13,425 nt of DNA from Thermoplasmata archaeon (GTDB lineage Archaea; Thermoplasmatota; Thermoplasmata; Lutacidiplasmatales; UBA184). The translations under genes were made by a program, and so were the position numbers. Below the pieces are notes generated by a model. That model saw only the letters and a program-made list of their open reading frames with translations, was not told where the DNA came from and did no database searches. Numbering within the stretch: position 1 is the stretch's first letter; each line of letters starts with the position of its first letter. Shown in pieces: positions 6,812 to 13,425 of the stretch. Location: positions 1 to 13,425 of the forward strand of contig JAKAPG010000021.1 of the NCBI GenBank assembly GCA_021823085.1, given 5' to 3'.

Positions 6812-6839
6812 TCCCGAACTCTCCCACTAGACACGGCAC
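6812..6839 (-). repeat. Right terminal inverted repeat of the IS630 element
   Basis: Read on the minus strand it starts GTGCCGTGTCTA and is flanked on the outside by TA at 6840-6841. Its inner edge overlaps a separate hairpin at 6800-6822 (AGAGTTC, 9-base loop, GAACTCT) located between the end and the transposase start, which might be a transposase-binding or expression-control site. CACTAG also occurs twice here, at 6825-6830 and 6837-6842. Only the outer copy matches the left end. Confidence 0.85.
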
Positions 6840-6848
6840 TAGAGCCTC

Positions 6849-7800
6849 TTGTGGGGTCGCCTCGAGCGTCGCGAAGTAGACACCGAGCGGACGGCCGTGG
6901 GGTTGGATCGAGAAGGGAACGCCACTGAGAACTTCGATGGGTGCTGGGGGCGATGCACGTCATCGCGGCTTTCGATCGACACGCGGCTCTCGTTCGACAG
7001 GATCCGCACGCCCTGTTGGCCACTCCTCTCTCGGTGTACCATGAAATTACTCCGGATCGGGACGCCCCGCCGAGACTCGGGGCCCGCGCGCGCTGGGAGG
7101 GGCTTGGACGGTGCTGGCGAACCCTTGGGGCGTACCGAGCGCCGTCGGCGTACCGTCACCGGGCCCGCTGGGAGAGGACCCAGGAAAAGGTGCTTCGCAA
7201 GGTCGATCAGTGGAGGGGTACCCTCGGGCACGGACCGCCCGGAAGGGCCCGGAAGTCGCTTCTCCGCAAGCCGATCGAGTTGATCCCGAAGGACGACCGT
7301 GGTACCTTCGAGTATGCGATGGGGTGGAACGGAGGGAGGAGAAGCTCTAGCCCCGCTGCGAGGTTCCCCGGCAGGCGGAGGTCCGCCCCCCGTTCGTCCT
7401 TAGGGCAAGCAAACCGGATCACGGACCTCGGCCACTCGACCCTTTCCGAGGGGGAAATGGTCCGCGAGTACGTCGCGCGATGGAAAACGGGGGAGGGCCT
7501 TCAGTGGCGGAAGGACCGTTTCGTGCCCTCCGTCAAACCGGTGTGAGTCGGAAGTGACGCGTCGGCTCCGGGCCACGCGATCGTGTGTGCGCCGGGGCGG
7601 ATGCTGCTGCGCTATCTCCAATGGGAGATCTCGCGATGCCGGATCTATCGATGAAGGAACCCATCGAGGTCCCGGGGTCGATTCAAGTGGTGGTGGTTCG
7701 CATCGGGGATGGTCCTCCGGACCTCGCGGTCGAGGCGAGGAATCGCCATCCGGCTCGGGCGTTCGAGATTCTGCGGCTCGGGTCACTCATCCCGAAGTAG
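6849..7800 (+). pseudogene. Decayed IS1634-like (IS4 superfamily) transposase remnant
   Basis: Transposase-like segments occur in order on the plus strand but in shifting frames. The first, at about 6876-6940, reads TERTAVGLDREGNATENFDG and resembles the 'vD+GN.s..Nf' block with the second catalytic Asp. The frame then shifts at about 6940 to HALLATPLSVYHEI and on to ERTQEKVLRKVDQW, PIELIPKDDRGTFEYAM and RITDLGHSTLSEGEMVREYV, followed by ARWKTGEGLQWRKDRF. The last resembles the 'lsaeEiV..Y..RW.vEe.Fr..K' block holding the catalytic Glu. After a TGA at 7544-7546 the frame continues as HAIVCAPGRMLLRYLQWEIS, then shifts again to IQVVVVRIGDGPPDLAVEAR and ends FEILRLGSLIPK with TAG at 7798-7800. 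At least two frameshifts and one in-frame stop make it non-functional. The N-terminal part with the first Asp is missing at the IS630 boundary. The family call is from motif memory, without a search. Confidence 0.65.
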
Positions 7801-8591
7801 CGCGAGTTCGGTCGATGGCCGGGGTTAGGTCACTCCCGTCGGGAAATCGCAACTTCTGTCCGAGGTGGGTCGGACCGGAACCGTCCCGTGCCGCGACTCT
7901 ACCTCGGCGTCCCGGTCGAAGGACCTCATCGGTCGCACGGCCACGGTGGCCCCGCACCGGTGCGGTATAAGCGGCTTGACCCGTTGCTTCGTAGCGTGCC
8001 GGATGAGCATGCTTAGTCTCCCACTGCCTCCGCGACCGGGCACGTACCGAGCTTGAGAGCGTCGATCGGCCGCACGTCCGTCCGCGCGCTGTCGGGACGG
8101 GGGTGCGTGGCGCAGCGAGCGCTTCGAACCGGCGCACCGCGCAAGCGCCCTGCGACAGACCGAGCCTAGGGAGCGACGGGTGCCGATCCGGACGCGCGCA
8201 CCGGCCCGAGAACTCGATCTTCCCGGATCATTCGGGAGAACGGGCACGGGTAAGGAAAGTTGAGGGAGGGCATGACGTCGACCGTTGCGTATCCGATTGC
8301 GTTCCGGGATGAGAAGGATGGGGCGACACTCCTAAAAGCGCGCTGGCACGCCTCCCCGGCGCCCCGTGCATTCCTGCTGCTCGAACGCGCACGGCCGTGC
8401 TCCGGTAGGGCCACCGCGCTTCAGTGGGATGCGATCGAGCACTTCTTCGGACGGCGGGTCCACCAACTCTTGCGTGCCCCCCCCACCGGGCTCCGGTGCC
8501 CCGCCCCGGGGCTGGAACACGAGCAGCGGCGGCTTGCAACGGCGACCCAGATCCACGGATCCGGGCTCGGTCCGTGAGGCGGACGCACGAG
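7801..8591. other. Stretch without a convincing gene
   Basis: About 0.8 kb between the decayed transposase and the heme operon. Open frames exist on both strands, as expected at this GC content, but none has a recognisable product, a well-spaced ribosome site and a TATA box together. The best candidate is the short plus-strand frame ending at 8577, listed separately. I looked for tRNA arms (one TTCGAA at 8126-8131 has no matching stem), direct repeats and CRISPR units, and found none. A promoter for the heme operon should lie here, but no strong AT-rich box stands out; CCTAAAAGC near 8331 is the nearest thing to one. Confidence 0.5.
8272..8577 (+). CDS. Hypothetical short protein, doubtful
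   Basis: A frame of 101 residues starting MTSTVAYPIAFRDEKDGATL. Its stop lies 14 bases before an in-frame ATG (8592) of the radical SAM gene and 62 bases before the preferred start. A purine-rich GAGGGAGGG precedes the ATG, but too closely for a normal ribosome site; TTG at 8260 is an alternative. Codon third positions are moderately GC-rich, but an overlapping minus-strand frame is equally GC-rich there, so bias does not decide. No domain is recognised. If real, it would be the first gene of the heme operon. It could equally be transposon debris. Confidence 0.25.
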   Translation: MTSTVAYPIAFRDEKDGATLLKARWHASPAPRAFLLLERARPCSGRATALQWDAIEHFFGRRVHQLLRAPPTGLRCPAPGLEHEQRRLATATQIHGSGLGP

Positions 8592-8639
8592 ATGGAGATG
8601 GTTGGACCCCCCGGCTCTCCCGGGAGAACTGGAGTCGGG

Positions 8640-9701
8640 ATGCCCGCAGGTCGCGAGTCCGATCCCTCGTCGAACTTCGCGGACGCACCGATGCTGATTA
8701 CGTGGGAGCTTACTCGGGCCTGCGCGCTCCGTTGCCGCCACTGCCGAGCCGCGGCGATTCCGAACCGGAATCCGGGTGAGCTGAGCTTCGACGATCTTTC
8801 CCGGGTCCTGGAAGAACTCTCTACCCTTCGCGCTCATCCCCCCCTCCTGATCTTCACGGGAGGAGACCCCACCGAGCGGTCCGACCTGATGAGGATCCTC
8901 GAGCGATCCGTGTCGCTCGGTCTCACCACGGCGGTGGCGCCGAGTGTCACCCCGCGCCTTACCGACGAGGTCATCGCCGCTTGGTCTCGCGCAGGAGTCC
9001 ACGCAGTCTCGATCAGCCTTGACGGACCCGCCCCGGAAGCCCACGATCGGTTCCGAGGGATTCCGGGAACATTCGCAGCATCCCTAAAGGCCGCGCGCTC
9101 TGTCGTCGCGCACGGAATGCAGCTTCAGATCAATACCTCCGTCTGCCCGGAGACCTATCCCACCCTCGCGGCGACCGGGGCCCTCGCCCGGGAGCTCGGC
9201 GCGCGTCGCTGGGAGCTCTTCTTCGTGATCGGCACGGGGCGGGCTCGCGACCTGCCGTCGCTCTCCGCGGAGAGCACGGAAGAGGCGCTCGTCTGGCTCG
9301 CGCGCCAAGTGCCGACGGCTCCCTACCGGATCACCACCGTCGCGGCCCCCCAGTTTCGACGGGTGCGAGACCAGCTCGCCGCGCCGGGGACTTGGACCGG
9401 CGGACCCGTGATCAAGGAAGGCCGCGGGTTCGCGTTCATCGATCACCTGGGCAACGTGGCACCGAACGGCCTCCTGCCTCTCGCCGCGGGGAACGTGCGA
9501 GAACGGCCGTTTGCCGAAATCTACAGGGACAGCCCGCTCTTCCGAGCGCTCCGGGATCCCGGTAGGCTTCGTGGGCGGTGCGGCCGCTGCTCCTATCGGG
9601 AGGTCTGCGGCGGCTCGCGAGCGCGAGCCTACGCGGCCACCGGGGATGTTCTCGCGGAGGATCCGGCGTGTCCCTTCCGGCCGGAGGGGGCCGCGGCGTG
9701 A
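8640..9701 (+). CDS. Radical SAM/SPASM enzyme, AhbC/AhbD/NirJ-like (heme pathway)
   Basis: A 353-residue radical SAM enzyme. The [4Fe-4S]/SAM motif is C28-x3-C32-x2-C35 in LTRACALRCRHCRA, followed by FTGGDP (SAM amino-group motif), AVAPSVTPRLT and SISLDG. The C-terminus has C314-x2-C317-x5-C323-x20-C344 ending GDVLAEDPACPF, the auxiliary-cluster tail shared by AhbC, AhbD and NirJ. Those usually read CGGCRARA; here it is CGGSRARA, so one cysteine is Ser. Known relatives remove or modify porphyrin side chains; AhbD decarboxylates iron-coproporphyrin III to heme. Its stop overlaps the ferrochelatase start by 4 bases, which supports a porphyrin role. ATG 8640 is chosen for GGAG five bases upstream and normal distance to the first motif; ATG 8592, preceded by GAGGCGGA, would add 16 residues. 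The exact reaction (decarboxylase or other) is inferred; the ORF is certain. Confidence 0.9.
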   Translation: MPAGRESDPSSNFADAPMLITWELTRACALRCRHCRAAAIPNRNPGELSFDDLSRVLEELSTLRAHPPLLIFTGGDPTERSDLMRILERSVSLGLTTAVAPSVTPRLTDEVIAAWSRAGVHAVSISLDGPAPEAHDRFRGIPGTFAASLKAARSVVAHGMQLQINTSVCPETYPTLAATGALARELGARRWELFFVIGTGRARDLPSLSAESTEEALVWLARQVPTAPYRITTVAAPQFRRVRDQLAAPGTWTGGPVIKEGRGFAFIDHLGNVAPNGLLPLAAGNVRERPFAEIYRDSPLFRALRDPGRLRGRCGRCSYREVCGGSRARAYAATGDVLAEDPACPFRPEGAAA

Positions 9702-10645
9702 GCTCCGCCGGTCCCCGTCACGTGCTCCTGATGGCCCACGGGGCTGCCGAGTCGATCTCTGAGATTCCCGACTACTACACCCACGTGCGAGGGACTCCAC
9801 CGCCTCCGGCGCTCCTTAGCGAGCTCACGGAGAGGTACCGATCCATCGGTGGCTCCTCTCCCCTCCGAGCGATTACCGGACGGGTGGCTGCACAACTGCA
9901 GACGGAACTCGACCGACGATGGGGAAACGATCGGCTTCGGGTACGGTTCGGATTCAAGCATACCCCCCCGTTCATCGAGGAGGTCGTCGCGTCCATCGTC
10001 GGCGACGGAGCGACGGACATCCTGGCCCTCGCGTTGGCGCCGCATTACTCGCGGTTTGCCCTCGAGGGATACCGGCATCCGATCGTCACCGCGCTAGAGG
10101 AAGTCCCTACCCCGCCCCCGTTCCGATTGGTGCCCAGCTGGCACCTCGAGCCTGCCTTCGTCCGATTGTGGTCCGACCGGCTTCGGGCGGCGTTGGACCG
10201 CCTGCCGCCGTCGTTTCGGTCCGAGGCCATGGTCTACTTCACCGCCCACAGCCTGCCCGAGTCGATGATCCGAGGGGGAGATCCGTACCCGGTCCAGCTT
10301 ACCGAAGGCGCCATGGCGATCGCCGAGAGCGCGGGTCTCTCGGAAGGGGCGTGGAGCCTGGCTTGGCAAAGCGCGGGGCGCACCCGGGACCTCTGGCTTG
10401 GTCCCGACCTCAGGGAGGTGCTCCGGCAGGATAGTGCCCGCGGGCGACGCGCCGCGGTCGTCGTGCCGCACGGCTTCGTCTGCGACCACCTCGAAATCCT
10501 CTACGACCTCGACATCGAGGCGCGCGGCGTCGCCGATGCTCTCGGGCTCCGATTCGAGCGCATCCCGATGCCGAACGACGATCCCCGGTTCGCGTCGATG
10601 CTCGCCGATGTTGTCGACCGATGGAACGGATCCTCCGATCCATGA
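9698..10645 (+). CDS. hemH: Ferrochelatase (HemH/CpfC, Bacillus type)
   Basis: Inserts Fe2+ into a porphyrin, either protoporphyrin IX or, in the coproporphyrin route, coproporphyrin III. It is 315 residues, close to the 310-residue soluble B. subtilis enzyme, and aligns along its length: YYTHVRGTPPPPALL, RYRSIGGSSPL, GFKHTPPFIEE, LALAPHYSRFALEGY, TAHSLPESMIRGGDPYP, WQSAGRT then WLGPDLREVL, and PHGFVCDHLEILYDLD. The metal-site His184 and Glu266 match B. subtilis His183 and Glu264. In the first strand B. subtilis reads MAYG with Tyr13 near the iron; this protein has MAHG, His at 14. There are no membrane segments. The GTG start at 9698 overlaps the upstream TGA (GTGA) and has GGAGGGGG at 9683-9690, seven bases before it. 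Translation is therefore probably coupled to the radical SAM gene. Confidence 0.95.
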   Translation: MSSAGPRHVLLMAHGAAESISEIPDYYTHVRGTPPPPALLSELTERYRSIGGSSPLRAITGRVAAQLQTELDRRWGNDRLRVRFGFKHTPPFIEEVVASIVGDGATDILALALAPHYSRFALEGYRHPIVTALEEVPTPPPFRLVPSWHLEPAFVRLWSDRLRAALDRLPPSFRSEAMVYFTAHSLPESMIRGGDPYPVQLTEGAMAIAESAGLSEGAWSLAWQSAGRTRDLWLGPDLREVLRQDSARGRRAAVVVPHGFVCDHLEILYDLDIEARGVADALGLRFERIPMPNDDPRFASMLADVVDRWNGSSDP

Positions 10646-12117
10646 CCTCGCCCAAGTCGGGCCCGCCGGAGGAACCCCCTCACGTGGTCATCGTGGGCGG
10701 AGGGATCGCCGGACTTGCGGCGGCGTGGGAGCTCGAGTCCTGGAGCCGGACCGGGCGGCTATCGGTCGACCTGTACGAGGCGACCGCCCGCGTCGGTGGA
10801 ACCATCGTGACCGACGTCCGATCGGGGTCCGTTCTGGAGGGAGGACCGGACTCGTTCCTGACGACCAAACCCGAGGCCATGGCGCTCTGCGAGGAGCTCG
10901 GGCTGACCGACTCCCTCATCGGGACCCGACCTTCGGCGCGAGGCGCCTACATCTACCGCAAGGGGCGCTTGCACCGCATCCCGTCGCTCTTCAGGGTAGG
11001 CCCGTGGGCGAGCGCGCGCTCGGTCTTCTCCACGACCCTCCTCAGTCGGTCGGGGAAGCTGCGGACCGCTTTGGGAGCGGGGGCGGTCCATCTGCGGCCG
11101 ATCCGTACGGACGGCCGGCGGGCCCTGGGTCCCCAACTCCGAGATCGCTTCGGGAACGAAGCCGTCGATTGGCTGCTCGAGCCCTTTCTGGCCGGGATCC
11201 ATCCGGCGCCTCTCGATCTGCTGAGTCCGGCGGCAGTCGCCTCGGCGCTCCCGCCGCGATGGACCGTCGGCAGGGTCGAGGTGTCCCGGGCCGGCTCCGG
11301 ACGCAGCGCCGGTGTCGCGTCGGAGGTCCCCGCGCGCCGTTCGCCCGGACCTTTTGCCTCGCTGCGAGAGGGAATGGAGCAGCTTCCGCGGACGATGGCC
11401 GCGAAGATGAGAGGCGCTCAGTTGCATCTTCGCCAACCGGTTCGGGACGTGCGTCGTGAAGGGAATCGGTACCGGATTGCCGGGGAAGATGGGGAGACCG
11501 TCCTCGCGGACGGAGTGATCCTGGCACTCTCGCCCGAGGCCGCGGGCCGCCTGCTCGGGCGGGAGCTTCCGAGGGTCGTCCACGGACTGGAGCGCATACG
11601 CACGTCCGACGCCGTCGTGGCGGGGTTCGTTTTCGAGCGGAGCGAGGTCCCAATGGCGCTCGAAGGTTCCGGAGTCCTCGTCCCCGCACGGGCCGGCCTC
11701 CCGATCTCGGCGATCACATGGCTCTCGGCCAAGTGGGATCGACCCCAGCCGCCGGACGGCAGCGTAGCGGTACGGGTCTTCCTTCGAAGCGCGAACGACC
11801 GATCCGGGCCAATCTCCGAACCCGGGTCCGTGCGGCTCGCCCTCGAGGGTCTACGCGAGGTGATGGGAATCGTCGCCGATCCAAGGTATGCGACTGTATT
11901 CGCGCACCGGGCCGCGTTACCTTGGTACGAGCTCGGACACAGCGAGCGCGTTGCGGCGATCCGGCGCGAGATGGCGGACTGGCCCGGTGCGGAGTTCGCG
12001 GGAAGCTCCTATGACGGGATTGGGATCCCGGACGCCGTTCGGTCCGGCCGAGCTGCCGCCCGACGTTTGGCCGCTCGATGGTTCGCCCCGCCGTCCGTCG
12101 AGGTCCGCGCAGCCTGA
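10642..12117 (+). CDS. hemY: HemY/CgoX-type porphyrinogen oxidase (FAD)
   Basis: An FAD enzyme of the protoporphyrinogen/coproporphyrinogen III oxidase family, removing six electrons from the porphyrinogen ring with O2 as usual acceptor. It is 491 residues, slightly long for the family. The dinucleotide fold VVIVGGGIAGLAAAWELE has GxGxxG at 19-24. Family blocks follow: YEATARVGGTIVT, EGGPDSFLTTKPEA, LLEPFLAGIHPAPLDLLS, SLREGMEQLP, and the C-terminal FAD-contacting YDGIGIPDAVRSGRAAARRL. Which porphyrinogen it uses cannot be read from the sequence. ATG 10642 is chosen because it overlaps the ferrochelatase stop (ATGA); ATG 10621 would add seven residues and overlap more. It is last in the operon, and a convergent gene lies 42 bases beyond its stop. 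Confidence 0.94.
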   Translation: MTSPKSGPPEEPPHVVIVGGGIAGLAAAWELESWSRTGRLSVDLYEATARVGGTIVTDVRSGSVLEGGPDSFLTTKPEAMALCEELGLTDSLIGTRPSARGAYIYRKGRLHRIPSLFRVGPWASARSVFSTTLLSRSGKLRTALGAGAVHLRPIRTDGRRALGPQLRDRFGNEAVDWLLEPFLAGIHPAPLDLLSPAAVASALPPRWTVGRVEVSRAGSGRSAGVASEVPARRSPGPFASLREGMEQLPRTMAAKMRGAQLHLRQPVRDVRREGNRYRIAGEDGETVLADGVILALSPEAAGRLLGRELPRVVHGLERIRTSDAVVAGFVFERSEVPMALEGSGVLVPARAGLPISAITWLSAKWDRPQPPDGSVAVRVFLRSANDRSGPISEPGSVRLALEGLREVMGIVADPRYATVFAHRAALPWYELGHSERVAAIRREMADWPGAEFAGSSYDGIGIPDAVRSGRAAARRLAARWFAPPSVEVRAA

Positions 12118-12159
12118 CCGAGGGATCCGGGCGGCCGGTCCGCTCGTCCGAAGGATCCC

Positions 12160-12510
12160 CTACTCGCTCGCGGCTTGGCGCACGACCGACAGCATCTCGC
12201 TAGGTCGTGCGGGCAGGTGGACGACGTGAAGATTCCCGGACGAGCGCGTGTGCCCGTCCCGGCAACCGATCAGCACGAGCGGGCGTTCCCCGAGGGTTCC
12301 CGCGGACCACTGGGTCACCGTCTCGGAGCTCCACCCGTTGCACGCAACAACGAGCACCGCCTCCTCGACCCCGGGGCGTCGGAGGACGGTGCGGGCTCCC
12401 CGGGCGCTTGCCACCGGCCGGATCGAGTACCCCTCGGTCTTCAGAAGGTCCCGCGACGCCGCCCCGAGGCTCGGCCTCTCGCGGACGAGAACGATCGGAC
12501 GTGGGACCAC
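12160..12510 (-). CDS. Degenerate receiver-like (CheY-fold) small protein
   Basis: A 116-residue protein with the strand-helix rhythm of a response-regulator receiver: PIVLVRERPSLGAASRDLLK, then GYSIRPVASARGARTVL, EEAVLVVACNG, RPLVLIGC, NLHVVHLPARPSEMLSVVRQ. The final 'h.LPARP.EML' resembles the receiver 'L.KP....L' end. The acidic pair after strand 1 is RERPS here, the phospho-acceptor Asp after strand 3 is replaced (VACNG), and the C-terminal Lys is Arg, so it cannot be phosphorylated in the usual way. No output domain is present. It starts with GTG at 12510, about 26 bases below a weak TTATGC element, which would give a leaderless mRNA. The fold call is from pattern alone. It lies between two rightward genes and faces hemY. 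Confidence 0.65.
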   Translation of the reverse strand: MVPRPIVLVRERPSLGAASRDLLKTEGYSIRPVASARGARTVLRRPGVEEAVLVVACNGWSSETVTQWSAGTLGERPLVLIGCRDGHTRSSGNLHVVHLPARPSEMLSVVRQAASE

Positions 12511-12745
12511 GAACGGTGCCGCGGCCTCGGAAGCATAACCGTTCGCTCAGTTCATCTTGACACGCGAACCTCGTACCGAGGCCGTGCGCCCGAGGCGGCC
12601 TCATGCCTATCGAGCCCCCCGGCCACTCGCGACAGGGCGACCGATCGCTCGTGCGGCAGGTCCAAGTACCGGGCCGGTCTCCGACCGTGATTGCGGGGAG
12701 TCCATCCTCGTCGTTCACCCGGCCGGGGGCCGAAGCGCGAAGCCC

Positions 12746-13425
12746 ATGGGGCTAGAGTACGTCATCGTCGTCTCCGATCTCGATCCGGTGGCGGTCCGGG
12801 TCGCGGAGAGCTGGGGAACGCCCCCCTCCACCGGAGAGACCGTCGACGGCACGCCGATTCGATCCTTGAATCCCGAGGTCGGTCTGCTTCGGCGGCCGGT
12901 CCTCCACATCCACGACGAGCGGTTGGACTCACGGCTCCCCCCCTCGTTGAGATCGACCAAGGTCGCTCTGATCTTCCCCTCGATCCACCGGAGCGAGCGC
13001 GGAGTCCAATCGCTCACGGTGCACCCGCTCGGGAATCCCGGTCCCTCCGCCGAAGTCGGCGGGCGCCCGGGCGTGCTCAATCCGACCGACCCTCGCCGGA
13101 TGGCCGACGCCCTCCGACGTCTCGATGAGGCGAGCTCCGCGCTGGGAATCCCCGCGTGTTACGAAGCGTCCCACCATGGCCCGGAGCTCGAGCATCCGTC
13201 GTTCTTCGTGGAGATCGGCTGCGGCCCGCGAGCCGAACCGCCCGAACCCGCGGTCCGCGCGCTCGCCGAGGTCCTCCCCCACCTTTCGGAGGATCCCCGC
13301 GACCGCGTCGCACTCGCGGTCGGAGGGGGACACTACGCGCCCCACTTCTCCGATCTCGTGCGCCACCGAAGCTGGGCGTTCGGGCACATCCTGAGCCGGC
13401 ATGGGCTGGAGGGGCTGGCCCAGAT
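12746..13425 (+). CDS. dtdA: D-aminoacyl-tRNA deacylase, DtdA (GEK1) family (3' end cut by window edge)
   Basis: The first 226 codons of the archaeal/plant D-aminoacyl-tRNA deacylase (DTD2), a zinc-dependent enzyme that frees tRNA from D-amino acids in the cytoplasm. The family runs to about 270 residues, so perhaps 40-50 are missing. Diagnostic stretches are IFPSIHRSERGVQSLTVHP, then LGNPG, CYEASHHGPELEHPSFFVEIG (usually EaTHHGPT...vEIG), VALAVGGGHYAPHFSDL and the start of FGHILSRHGL. The histidines of these blocks are probably metal and catalytic residues. The ATG at 12746 directly starts the expected first strand (LEYVIVVSDLD). No clear TATA box or Shine-Dalgarno site is seen in the preceding 235 bases, only a weak GGGGGC. 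The frame stays open to the end of the window. Confidence 0.93.
   Translation, partial: MGLEYVIVVSDLDPVAVRVAESWGTPPSTGETVDGTPIRSLNPEVGLLRRPVLHIHDERLDSRLPPSLRSTKVALIFPSIHRSERGVQSLTVHPLGNPGPSAEVGGRPGVLNPTDPRRMADALRRLDEASSALGIPACYEASHHGPELEHPSFFVEIGCGPRAEPPEPAVRALAEVLPHLSEDPRDRVALAVGGGHYAPHFSDLVRHRSWAFGHILSRHGLEGLAQ

Larger units (their letters stand above)
5701..6839. mobile_element. Complete IS630-family insertion sequence
   Basis: A 1139-base element bounded by 28-base imperfect inverted repeats and flanked by TA at 5699-5700 and 6840-6841, the target duplication expected for IS630/Tc1/mariner elements. The outermost 12 bases of the two ends match at 10 positions (GTGCCGYGTCYA), and 19 of 28 match overall. 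The single gene inside is the intact minus-strand transposase. The empty site would read GACTGCC-TA-GAGCC. The element lies between the PH-domain gene and a second, decayed transposase, so it has probably landed in an accessory stretch without essential genes. Confidence 0.9.

Noticed and set aside
8110..8145. Possible tRNA T-arm (TTCGAA flanked by GC-rich bases)
   Set aside because: The bases on either side do not form the 5-base-pair stem on either strand, and no acceptor, D or anticodon arms are found at the right distances.
8332..8688. Minus-strand frame with GC-rich third positions reading KPPLLVFQPRGGAPEP
   Set aside because: It overlaps the start of the radical SAM gene in antisense, has no start with a promoter or ribosome site, and no recognisable domain; the bias there is shared by both strands.
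8421..9044. Minus-strand open frame opposite the radical SAM gene
   Set aside because: Shadow of the radical SAM gene, with composition typical of an antisense frame and no family features.
10398..11459. Plus-strand 353-codon frame overlapping hemH and hemY
   Set aside because: Out of frame with both genes, extremely Arg-rich, and both overlapped genes are intact with full motif sets.

Overview
This 13.4 kb window looks archaeal and GC-rich. Reading frames carry G or C at most third codon positions. Several genes start a short way downstream of AT-rich TATA-like boxes, as expected for (near-)leaderless archaeal mRNAs, and the right edge holds a DtdA-type D-aminoacyl-tRNA deacylase, a family of archaea and plants. 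A high-GC Thermoplasmata-type euryarchaeon is my best guess, but that is inference from style and gene content.

Left third (1-4867): iron-sulfur assembly and sulfur transfer. sufC, sufS and the 5' part of sufB (cut by the window edge) read leftwards. A SufR-like winged-helix regulator with conserved-type cysteines reads rightwards from the shared 79-bp spacer and is followed by a MoeB/ThiF-type E1 enzyme fused to a rhodanese domain. SufS takes sulfur from cysteine, SufB/C build clusters, the regulator probably senses cluster status, and the E1-rhodanese activates and sulfurates ubiquitin-like sulfur carriers for cofactor or tRNA thiolation.

Middle (4893-8591): a small two-helix membrane protein with a PH-like domain reads left. 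Beyond it is an accessory patch. A complete IS630-family element has TA duplications, 28-bp imperfect inverted repeats and an intact DD34E transposase. It abuts a frameshifted remnant of a second, IS1634-like transposase. About 0.8 kb follows without a convincing gene.

Right third (8640-12117): a compact three-gene heme operon with 4-base stop/start overlaps. It encodes an AhbC/AhbD/NirJ-like radical SAM enzyme with an auxiliary-cluster tail, a B. subtilis-like ferrochelatase, and a HemY-type flavoprotein porphyrinogen oxidase. The set suggests a hybrid route: oxidase and ferrochelatase give iron-coproporphyrin, and a radical SAM enzyme rather than ChdC/HemQ decarboxylates it. After it come a small receiver-like protein lacking the phospho-acceptor site (minus strand) and the 5' part of dtdA.

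I found no tRNA, rRNA, CRISPR array or replication origin. The most interesting points are the mixed heme operon, the candidate cluster-responsive control region between sufC and the regulator, and the IS630 transposase whose stop codon is completed by its target-site duplication.
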